Assembly: GCF_020911925.1 (NCBI RefSeq)
Contig: NZ_CP087134.1
Location: forward strand, 4,216,001-4,280,000
From: Flavobacterium cupriresistens
GTDB taxonomy: Bacteria; Bacteroidota; Bacteroidia; Flavobacteriales; Flavobacteriaceae
DNA length: 64,000 nt
Reading direction: 5' to 3'
A program made the position numbers and the translations under genes. Numbering within the stretch: the first letter of the stretch is position 1; every line of letters begins with the position of its first letter. Below are positions 46,766-54,688 of the stretch, in pieces. Below the pieces are notes generated by a model. That model made no database searches. It saw nothing but the letters and a program-made list of their open reading frames with translations, and was not told where the DNA came from.

Positions 46766-48769
46766 ATGTCCAAAAAAGAAGCATTTTCTATTTTTTTGTT
46801 CTTTTTAATGATGCAGAGTACTTTTGCTCAAAATAAATACACCAACTTAGAAGCCAGTAAAAACAGTCTGGATTACCAAGGAGACCCTAAAAATGCAACC
46901 GATCGAAAATCACTCGCTTTTTCTGATAAAGGAGCCTGGTTCGGATTCGGCTTTTTGGAGCCTGCCGTAGCTCAGGGTGGGTTCTCAGGCCCTTTTTTAA
47001 TGACAGAACAAAACGGAGTCTGGTTAAGTGCTTCTTTTATTTCTTTACATCTTATCGATGAAAAACAACAAGAACTTATCGATTGGAAAACAGCTTTAGT
47101 ACAACAAAATAGTTATAACAGTCATTTAGAACAACAATTTCAAAACGATCAACTGGAGGTAATCCAACAACTGGTATTTTCATCCGGTCAATCTGCCATT
47201 CAAAAAACAACAATCAAAAATCGATCATCAAAAACGATAACGCTTACTCCTGCTTATTATTCTAAAATATATCTAGATAATCTACAGTTTTCAGCGGAAG
47301 AGAATGCGATCAAAATCGTTTCTTCAAAAAGCAATGCTATTGGACATATTCAATTCCTTAGCGCAAAAAGTACCATCGAAATCACAAAAGAAGGTTTCGC
47401 TGCCAAAACTGCTGAACTTACTTTAAAACCAAATGAAACTAAAGAAATTGTAGTTTCTCAGACCTATATTTTCCCACAATACGATTGGAAAAAAGAAAAG
47501 GAAGATCTCTCAAAAATAAAATTTAATACGCTTTTAGAAAATACAAAACGAGAGAAAGAGAAGCAACTGTCTCAGTTAATTTCAAAAAAGAAATCAATAT
47601 ATAAAGGAACCGATTATTCTGTTTTCCTAGCCAAACTGGTTCTTACTTTACAAAACAACAGCCGAATTGCGGCCGAAGGCTTAAAACACGAAGGAATATT
47701 TCCGAGTTATCATTACGAATGGTTTCATGGTTTCTGGGCATGGGACAGTTGGAAACATGCGGCAGCGGCAGCACATTTTGCACCGGAATTAGCCAAAAAC
47801 CAAATGCGTGCTTTATTTGATTATCAGTCGCCAAATGGTTTTATTCCGGATTGTATTTACAGAGATACTTCCATTGAACCTAACAATTACAGAAATACAA
47901 AATCTCCTCTTGCCGCTTGGGCAGTTTGGGAAATTTACAAACAAACTAAAGATGTCGATTTCATAAAAGAATTTTATCCAAAGTTGAAAAAATACCATGC
48001 GTGGTGGTACAAAGATCGCGATCATGATCAGGATGGTCTTTGCGAATTTGGTTCAACAGACGGTACTTTAATTGCCGGAAAATGGGAAAGTGGTATGGAT
48101 AACGCTGTTCGCTTTGACAATAGTAAGATATTAAAAAACAGTGAAAATGCGTATTCAATGGATCAGGAAAGCGTTGATCTAAATTCTTTTTTATATGCCG
48201 AAAAAAACTATCTGGCTATGATGGCTAACGTTTTAAAATTGGCTGACGAAGAGAAAAATTGGAAGACAGAAAGTCAGCAATTAAAAAATCAGATTCAGAC
48301 CCAATTTTGGGACGCCAGTTCAGGTTGGTTTTACGACACTACAATTGATGGCAAGAATTTTATAAAAGATATGGGTTGCGAAGGTTATTTACCACTTTGG
48401 GTAGAAGCTGCAACCAGCGAGCAGGCAAAAGCTGTAAAAAACAACTTGTTAGATCCCTCGTCTTTCAATACGTTTGTTCCACTGCCAACTTTAGCCGCAA
48501 ATCAATCAAAATTCAAACCCGACAATGGGTATTGGAGAGGTCCAATCTGGCTCGATCAAAGTTATTTCGGAATTGATGGTTTACGAAAATACGGATATGT
48601 AAACGAAGCCAATCAGCTTTCAAACAAACTTATTCACAATGCAGAAGGTGCTTTTGAGAAAGGAAAATCGATTCGCGAAAATTACCATCCTATTACCGGA
48701 AAAGGTTTAGAATCGGAAAATTTTAGCTGGTCAGCGGCACATTATTTACTATTACTTTTAAATGATTAG
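46766..48769 (+). CDS. GH63-type exo-alpha-glucosidase (YgjK-like), exported
   Basis: A 667-residue protein with a signal peptide (to about 22), a beta-sandwich N-domain and an (alpha/alpha)6 barrel of the GH63 type: HGFWAWDSWKHA (321-332), the probable general acid Asp445 in KWESGMDNAVRFD, GYWRGPIWLDQSYFGIDGL (588-606), and the probable general base Glu638 in RENYHPITG followed by ENFSWSAAHYL. GH63 enzymes remove terminal alpha-glucose, including Glc-alpha1,2- and alpha1,3-linked residues; E. coli YgjK has been studied with Glc-alpha1,2-Gal-type ligands. Next to a GH42 beta-galactosidase and a hydroxylysine-type catabolic enzyme, the collagen disaccharide Glc-alpha1,2-Gal is a natural candidate substrate (inference). 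Periplasmic location expected. Confidence 0.85.
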   Translation: MSKKEAFSIFLFFLMMQSTFAQNKYTNLEASKNSLDYQGDPKNATDRKSLAFSDKGAWFGFGFLEPAVAQGGFSGPFLMTEQNGVWLSASFISLHLIDEKQQELIDWKTALVQQNSYNSHLEQQFQNDQLEVIQQLVFSSGQSAIQKTTIKNRSSKTITLTPAYYSKIYLDNLQFSAEENAIKIVSSKSNAIGHIQFLSAKSTIEITKEGFAAKTAELTLKPNETKEIVVSQTYIFPQYDWKKEKEDLSKIKFNTLLENTKREKEKQLSQLISKKKSIYKGTDYSVFLAKLVLTLQNNSRIAAEGLKHEGIFPSYHYEWFHGFWAWDSWKHAAAAAHFAPELAKNQMRALFDYQSPNGFIPDCIYRDTSIEPNNYRNTKSPLAAWAVWEIYKQTKDVDFIKEFYPKLKKYHAWWYKDRDHDQDGLCEFGSTDGTLIAGKWESGMDNAVRFDNSKILKNSENAYSMDQESVDLNSFLYAEKNYLAMMANVLKLADEEKNWKTESQQLKNQIQTQFWDASSGWFYDTTIDGKNFIKDMGCEGYLPLWVEAATSEQAKAVKNNLLDPSSFNTFVPLPTLAANQSKFKPDNGYWRGPIWLDQSYFGIDGLRKYGYVNEANQLSNKLIHNAEGAFEKGKSIRENYHPITGKGLESENFSWSAAHYLLLLLND

Positions 48770-48791
48770 GGGTTGAATAACACATAGAATG

Positions 48792-49015
48792 GGACGCGGA
48801 TTATGCGGGTGTGCTGGCGCACAAACGCGGATAAAAACGGATTTTTTTTTATTTAAAATGGGTTTGTTTCTTTTGCTTAAATTCATTTACATTTAAACAA
48901 AGACTCGATAGCACTCAGTAGCTTGTAGGTCAAGAAAGAAATAGAGGTACAACAAACAAAAAAATCCGTTTTTATCCGCGTCTTCACGATAGTGAATCCG
49001 CACAATCCGCGTCCA
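48792..49015. repeat. Nested inverted repeat between the GH63 and GH42 genes
   Basis: The gap 48770-49216 contains a perfect 20-bp inverted repeat (cgcggataaaaacggatttt 48826-48845 with its complement 48961-48980), enclosed by a 17-bp arm pair with one mismatch (ggacgcggattatgcgg 48792-48808 and 48999-49015). From 49021 a diverged copy of the GH42 leader and first codons follows (see findings). Confidence 0.75.
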
Positions 49016-49216
49016 AACCTAATCAACAGTATAAAAATTGAGAAACCAATTAAGAAATGAAGCATGTGCAGAAGCAATAATAAATAGTTAAACCATATAA
49101 GTAATGTAAGTTCATTTAAAACAAAGCTTATATTTTCTTAAATAACTTATATAGTTTAAAATTTTGCGTCCTCATGATAATTCAACACTATAAAAATTGA
49201 TAAAACCAATTACGAA

Positions 49217-51352
49217 ATGAAGCATTACAATTCGAGATTAACCAAGTTTATAGCATCAATAGTACTGCTGTCGGGTGGCTTTTCTACTTCCTTATTTGCA
49301 CAGGAAAAGAAAACTCCACAAACAGCAAAAGCAGATCCAAAGCGTTTTTTCACCAAATCTGATCTAATGCAGATTGGTGTTTATTATTATCCCGAACAAT
49401 GGCCGAGGGAACAATGGGAACGCGACTTAAAAAACATTAAAAAATTAGGTTTTGAATTCACCCATTTCGCCGAATTTGCCTGGACTTATATGGAACCTGA
49501 ACAAGGAAAATATAATTTTAAATGGCTTGATGATGCTTTGGCAATAGCCGAAAAAGAAGGTTTAAAAGTAATTCTTTGTACCCCGACACCAACGCCTCCG
49601 GCATGGATGGGCGACAAATATCCTGAAATCTATCTGACCGACGCAAATGGCCGTCGCAGAGAACATGGCAACAGAGCTAATGTATCTGTAACGAATGAAA
49701 AGTACCGCGAATTTACCGATCAGATTGTTGCTGAATTGGGAAAACGATATGGAAAAAACAAAAACATTATGGGTTGGCAAATCGATAATGAGCCTTTGGC
49801 CACAGCCGATTTTAGTCCTTCTGCCCGCAAAGCTTTTCAAATTTGGTTAAAAGCTAAATATGAAACCATCGAAAAATTAAATACCGAATGGGTCGGTAGT
49901 TTTTGGAGCACGCGTTATTCCAATTTCGAACAAATAATTTTACCTAATGCCGAGATCTATTTTGAAGACAAATTAAGTCCGCACGCAGTTTTGGATTTCA
50001 AACGATTTACCTCAGACGCACAAGCCGAGTATCTGAACAGACAAGCCGAAATACTTAGAAAATACATTGATGCGAAACAATGGATCACTACCAATTTTAC
50101 GAATGTAATTTATGATGCCAACCCAAGAAGTGCCGACAAAATGGATTTCATTACCTACACCATGTATCCCGTAAGCGGTCAAAATCCGTTGGGTGGTCAG
50201 AGTTTTAGAATGGGTTCTCCAAGCAAAATTTCAGAAGCAAACGATTATTACCGCTCCATAACTGGTGTAACCGGTGTTATGGAAATGCAACCAGGACAGG
50301 TAAACTGGGCGGGTATTAATCCGCAGTTATTACCGGGAACCGTGCACATGTGGCTTTCTCAAGCTTTTGGCGGTAATTGTTCTTTTACTTGCACTTATCG
50401 ATACAGACATCCGCTGGGGAGCAGTGAAATGTACCATGATGGTATTGTGGGAACAGATGGCGTTACACTTTCACAAGGTGGTAAAGAATTTGTTGAATCA
50501 ATACAAGACATGAAATTGTTGCGTAAAGCGTATGATCCTAAAGCCGTATTGCCTCAAAATCTGGTAAAAAGAAAGACCGGTTTCTTATGGAGTCATGATA
50601 ACCTTTGGGATTTAGAAAACCAAAAACAAACAAAATTCTGGAACACCTGGAAACATAGAAATACCTATACGGCTGCTATAAAATCTACGGGAGCTCCAAT
50701 GGATTTTATTACCGAAACGGACAACTTTGCTGATTATCCGTTTATCGTCGCTCCGGCTTATCAGCTTGTTGATCAAAAATTAGTTGCCAAATGGCAGAAA
50801 TATGTTGAAAATGGAGGTCACCTAATCTTATCTTGTCGTACCGGACAAAAAGACAAAAACGGACATTTTTTTGAAGCCAATTGGAGCGCACCAATCGTAC
50901 CGCTAATAGGTGCTGACGTGGATTTCTTCGATATGTTGGTTTCGGATGTGAATGGAGTTGTAAAAGCAGGAAACACTACTTTTCAATGGAATACTTGGGC
51001 CGACGTGCTTACACCCAAACAAGGAACGGAAGTTCTGGCGACTTATGAAGATCAATTTTATAAAGGAAAAGCGGCAGCAGTAACTCGAAAATTAGGCAAA
51101 GGAACGATCACCTACGTTGGTGTTGAAAGCAATGACGGGAACTTAGAAAGAGAAATTGTTCGTACGATCTACACTCGTGCCAATGTTGCAATTGAAAATT
51201 TATCAAAAGGTGTTTTTATCGAATGGAGAGATGGTTTTTATGTGGGTGTAAATTATACTAATGAGCCTGTTAATTTACCTATTCCGCAAGGTAGTAAAAT
51301 ACTGGTTGGACAAAACCCGTTATTACCTGCACAAGCGGTAATCTGGAAATAA
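49217..51352 (+). CDS. GH42 beta-galactosidase, exported
   Basis: A 711-residue protein with a signal peptide (to about 29) and a GH42 catalytic barrel: acid/base Glu192 in MGWQIDNEP, nucleophile Glu356 in GVMEMQPGQVNW, preceded by the typical YYPEQWPREQWERDLKNIKKLG. A trimerisation-like domain (PFIVAPAYQLV...YVENGGHLILSCRTG) and a short C-terminal beta domain follow. GH42 enzymes hydrolyse beta-galactosides. In this locus it would remove the beta-linked galactose from galactosyl-hydroxylysine after GH63 has removed glucose (inference); plant beta-galactosides are the usual alternative. It starts 447 bp after the GH63 gene, so it may have its own promoter. Confidence 0.92.
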   Translation: MKHYNSRLTKFIASIVLLSGGFSTSLFAQEKKTPQTAKADPKRFFTKSDLMQIGVYYYPEQWPREQWERDLKNIKKLGFEFTHFAEFAWTYMEPEQGKYNFKWLDDALAIAEKEGLKVILCTPTPTPPAWMGDKYPEIYLTDANGRRREHGNRANVSVTNEKYREFTDQIVAELGKRYGKNKNIMGWQIDNEPLATADFSPSARKAFQIWLKAKYETIEKLNTEWVGSFWSTRYSNFEQIILPNAEIYFEDKLSPHAVLDFKRFTSDAQAEYLNRQAEILRKYIDAKQWITTNFTNVIYDANPRSADKMDFITYTMYPVSGQNPLGGQSFRMGSPSKISEANDYYRSITGVTGVMEMQPGQVNWAGINPQLLPGTVHMWLSQAFGGNCSFTCTYRYRHPLGSSEMYHDGIVGTDGVTLSQGGKEFVESIQDMKLLRKAYDPKAVLPQNLVKRKTGFLWSHDNLWDLENQKQTKFWNTWKHRNTYTAAIKSTGAPMDFITETDNFADYPFIVAPAYQLVDQKLVAKWQKYVENGGHLILSCRTGQKDKNGHFFEANWSAPIVPLIGADVDFFDMLVSDVNGVVKAGNTTFQWNTWADVLTPKQGTEVLATYEDQFYKGKAAAVTRKLGKGTITYVGVESNDGNLEREIVRTIYTRANVAIENLSKGVFIEWRDGFYVGVNYTNEPVNLPIPQGSKILVGQNPLLPAQAVIWK

Positions 51353-52111
51353 ACTATTACTTTCAACATGTTTTGATTATCCTGATCTTTTGCCACGAAT
51401 TTCACTAATTGGCACGAATTATTTTCTTGCCACAGATTACACTGATTCCCGCAGATTAAATCTTTTTAATTCTTTTAATCTGTGGTAAAAAAAGTAGGCA
51501 GAAGTTTGTAATTTGGTTTTGACAGAATAAAAATAGCACGCAGATTTTGCAGATCTTGGAGATTTCCGCAAAAGAAATGATAAAAAAATCTGCTAAATCT
51601 GCTAAATCTGCTAAATCTGCTAAATCTGCTAAATCTGCTAAATCTGCTAAATCTGCTAAATCTGCTAAATCTGCGTGAAAAAAAAATAGGCAAAAGTGTG
51701 TAATTTGAGCTTGACAGACTAAAACTTATGCAAATGAATAATGCCACAGATTACACTGATTCTCACAGATTAAATCTTTTTAATCCTTTTAATCTGTGGC
51801 AAAAAAAGTAGGTACAAGTTTATAATTTAGTTTTAACAGAATAAAAATAGCACGCAGATTTTGCAGATCTTGGAGATTTCCGCAAAAGAAACGATAAAAA
51901 AATCTGCTAAATCTGCGTGAAAAAAAAAGTAGGAAAAAGTGTGTAAGTTGACTTTATATACTAAAGATTATACAAATGAATAATTACACTAATTTCCACG
52001 AATTAAATCTTTTTAATCCTTTTAATCTGTGGCAAAAAAACAAACGAAAGTGTGTACTTTTAACTACTAACAAGACCACTAAAAGAAATATAAAAAATAA
52101 ATACTAAAATA
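51353..52111. repeat. Tandem repeat block with an expanded 9-bp microsatellite
   Basis: The 759-bp gap holds about two and a half copies of a unit marked by attacactgatt at 51434, 51748 and (diverged) 51983. Each unit has a gccacagatt...aatctgtggc arm pair and a cacgcagattttgcagat...aaatctgcgtg arm pair. In the first unit the 9-mer aaatctgct is repeated ten times (51586-51675, last one ending in g); in the second it occurs twice. The plus strand carries no gene, and the minus-strand frame with repeated RFS triplets is only a reading of the 9-mer. Confidence 0.9.
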
Positions 52112-54409
52112 ATGACTTTTTCAGAAGCAGCTATTCAAACCTTAGTAAAGGAACATTACGCATTAAACGTTAGTGTCAAATCATTAAATGGATATGATGA
52201 ATTAAACTTTCTTCTGTCTAATGATCAAAATGAAAAATACATTCTAAAAATATCCAACGAAAGTCATTCCTTTCCCTTTTTGGAAGCTCAGGTCAAAATT
52301 ATCAGACATTTGTCCCAAAGCAATATGGCCGATTTGTTTCAACATTTTTGCCTTAATAAAGAAGGAGAAGAATTAACCAAAATTGAAAAAGATTCTAAAA
52401 TCTATTACCTGAGAATTCTAAATTTTCTGGAGGGGACTTTTTGGGTCGAAAAAGAGCATAAGCCTAATTCGTTATTTCATAATCTAGGTTGCTTTTTAGG
52501 GAATATGGATAAAGCACTTCAGGATTTTTCACACCCGGCAATGCATCGCAGTTATACCTGGGATATTAGTCGTGCCAGTGAAGCAAACGATGGTCTTAAG
52601 TATATTTTAAATCACGAGAGAAGGCGTATTGCGTCTTACTTCCTGTTGCAGTTTGATACTGAAATTGTTCCCAAAATACATCAGTTGCGTCATGCTTATA
52701 TTCACAATGATGCCAATGATTATAATGTACTTGTTCAGGAGGATAAGATAAGTGGTTTGATAGATTTCGGAGATATGGTTTTTACCGCCTTAATCAACAA
52801 TCTCGCGATTGCCTGTACGTATGCCATGCTGGATCAGGAAGATCCATTGGCTTGTGCGGCTTTAATTGTAGCAGGATACCATAAAGCCTACCCTCTTACC
52901 GAACAGGAAACAGATCTTCTGTATTATTTAATAGCCGGAAGACTTTGCATCAGCGTTACACAATCGGCTTACAATGCTTCTTTGGACAGTGACAACGAAC
53001 ATCATTTTATTACCGAAAGACCGGCTTGGGATTTATTGTATCAGCTTATCAAAATTAACCCGATCAAAGCGCAGGATGCTTTTAGAAGAGCTTGTGGTTT
53101 TGAAGGTGTTATTAAAGAAAACGATTATAGCGATCTCTTAAAAGTCCGTCAGGAAAAGATTGGTCGTAATTTAAGCATTGGTTACAAAGACAAACTAAAA
53201 ATTGTAAAAGGCGCTTTGCAATATCTGTATGACGATCAAGGACGCACTTTTGTGGATTGTGTAAATAACCCTTCACACGTAGGACATTGCCATCCGGTAG
53301 TCGTTCGAAGAATGCAGAAACAAATTGCATCGTTAAATACCAATACCCGCTATTTAAATGATACTATTATTGAATACGCTGAAAAACTTACGGCAACCTT
53401 ACCTCCTGCTTTAAGTGTTTGTTATTTTGTGAATTCCGGCAGTGAAGCCAATGACCTTGCCATCCGAATGAGCCGTCATTATACCAAACAAAAAGATGTA
53501 ATTGTTTTAGATCATGCGTATCACGGCACTTCGACTGTGGCTATGGAAATGAGTCCGTACAAATTTGACAGTAAAGGTGGTTTTGGTAAAATGCCCTGGA
53601 TACATAAAGCCATTAATCCCGATTTATATCGTGGTCCTTACCGATACGGGGATGCAAATGCAGGCGAAAAATATGCTGCCGATGTGCAACGCATTATCGA
53701 AGATTTAAAAACAGAAGGAAAAGCTCCGGCAGTATTTATCTGCGAAACTCTTTTAGGCGTTGGCGGACAGATTCCGCTTCCTGAGAATTATTTAAAAACA
53801 ACCTACCAATATGTCAGAGCTGCAGGAGGCGTTTGTATTGCCGATGAAGTCCAAGTTGGTTTTGGAAGAATTGGGGAACATTTTTGGGGTTTTGAACTGC
53901 AAGATGTTGTTCCGGATATTGTTGTCTTAGGAAAACCAATAGGAAATGGCCATCCGCTAGCCGCAGTAATTGTTACTAATGAAATTGCTGATGCCTTCAA
54001 TAACGGTTTGGAGTACTTCAACACCTTTGGTGGTAATCCGGTTTCTATGACAGCAGGTTTGGCAGTTTTAGATGTAATTCAGGAAGAAGAAATGCAGCAA
54101 CATGCACTGGAAGTCGGAAATCATCTAATGGATGGTTTAAGAAATTTAATGGCCAAACACCCGATTATTAGTGATGTTAGAGGTCATGGTTTGTTTATTG
54201 GTGCAGAGATGGTCAAAGACCCAATTACCATGGAACCTGCAGTAGCTGAAATTGATCGTGTCGTGGAAAAAATGAAAGAGAAAGGATATCTACTGAGTAC
54301 AGACGGGCCTTTGCATAATGTTTTAAAAATAAAACCTCCTATGCCTTTTAATAAACAAAATGCAGATGAAATGGTTGCTTTCTTAGATCTGGCATTGAGT
54401 GAATTATAA
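52112..54409 (+). CDS. Fused APH-type kinase / class III PLP phospholyase, probable hydroxylysine kinase-phosphohydroxylysine phospholyase
   Basis: A 765-residue fusion. Residues about 1-330 are an aminoglycoside-phosphotransferase-fold kinase with catalytic loop H198NDANDYN205 and metal-binding Asp218 (GLIDFGD). Residues about 350-765 are a class III PLP enzyme: NSGSEAND (441-448), PLP-ring Asp578 in [11 protein letters not shown], Schiff-base Lys608 in [10 protein letters not shown], and the C-terminal [18 protein letters not shown]. The second half closely resembles human PHYKPL/ETNPPL, ammoniophospholyases for 5-phosphohydroxy-L-lysine and phosphoethanolamine; the first resembles hydroxylysine kinase (HYKK). 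ALDH7, HglS-like and YdiJ-like genes in the same cluster favour hydroxylysine, which would give 2-aminoadipate semialdehyde, NH3 and Pi. Ethanolamine is the main alternative. There is no signal peptide; cytoplasmic. Confidence 0.85.
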   Translation: MTFSEAAIQTLVKEHYALNVSVKSLNGYDELNFLLSNDQNEKYILKISNESHSFPFLEAQVKIIRHLSQSNMADLFQHFCLNKEGEELTKIEKDSKIYYLRILNFLEGTFWVEKEHKPNSLFHNLGCFLGNMDKALQDFSHPAMHRSYTWDISRASEANDGLKYILNHERRRIASYFLLQFDTEIVPKIHQLRHAYIHNDANDYNVLVQEDKISGLIDFGDMVFTALINNLAIACTYAMLDQEDPLACAALIVAGYHKAYPLTEQETDLLYYLIAGRLCISVTQSAYNASLDSDNEHHFITERPAWDLLYQLIKINPIKAQDAFRRACGFEGVIKENDYSDLLKVRQEKIGRNLSIGYKDKLKIVKGALQYLYDDQGRTFVDCVNNPSHVGHCHPVVVRRMQKQIASLNTNTRYLNDTIIEYAEKLTATLPPALSVCYFVNSGSEANDLAIRMSRHYTKQKDVIVLDHAYHGTSTVAMEMSPYKFDSKGGFGKMPWIHKAINPDLYRGPYRYGDANAGEKYAADVQRIIEDLKTEGKAPAVFICETLLGVGGQIPLPENYLKTTYQYVRAAGGVCIADEVQVGFGRIGEHFWGFELQDVVPDIVVLGKPIGNGHPLAAVIVTNEIADAFNNGLEYFNTFGGNPVSMTAGLAVLDVIQEEEMQQHALEVGNHLMDGLRNLMAKHPIISDVRGHGLFIGAEMVKDPITMEPAVAEIDRVVEKMKEKGYLLSTDGPLHNVLKIKPPMPFNKQNADEMVAFLDLALSEL

Positions 54410-54688
54410 GGAATCAAGGAACTAATTAGCTAAAAGTTTGGCACACGGATTAAACGGATTCGCTATGCGAAGACACGGATTTATGCGGGTTTTTCTTTTT
54501 CTGTGTGGGATGGTTGTTTTGTGAAGATTTGAATAAGAATTCCGCGGAGATTCGCGGAGACCACACAGAGATTCACAAAGAATAATAAAACTTTGTGTGT
54601 CTCTGTGTAACCTTTGTGAAGCTTTGTGAAACCTTCTTAAGTGCTAAGGATTGACCTGAAAAAAGGCTTTTGCCCAAAAAGTATTAAA
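54410..54688. repeat. Short repeats between the fusion gene and the dehydrogenase gene
   Basis: The gap contains cacggatt/cacggattt elements (54442-54482) and an imperfect inverted repeat in which cacacagagattcacaaag (from 54562) faces ctttgtgtgtctctgtgtaa (from 54591). It resembles elements at 48792-49015 and 25162-25305. An in-frame GTG at 54641 lies here but is not taken as the start of the next gene. Confidence 0.6.

Noticed and set aside
48883-49077. A 64-residue minus-strand frame in the GH63-GH42 gap
   Set aside because: It lies across the inverted repeat and the duplicated leader; no independent support.
51475-51747. A minus-strand frame with repeated Arg-Phe-Ser triplets
   Set aside because: It is only the translation of the 9-bp microsatellite; there is no domain or other support.
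54641-54688. GTG start giving a dehydrogenase 16 residues longer
   Set aside because: The extra residues are not family-like and the ATG at 54689 fits the start of the domain.
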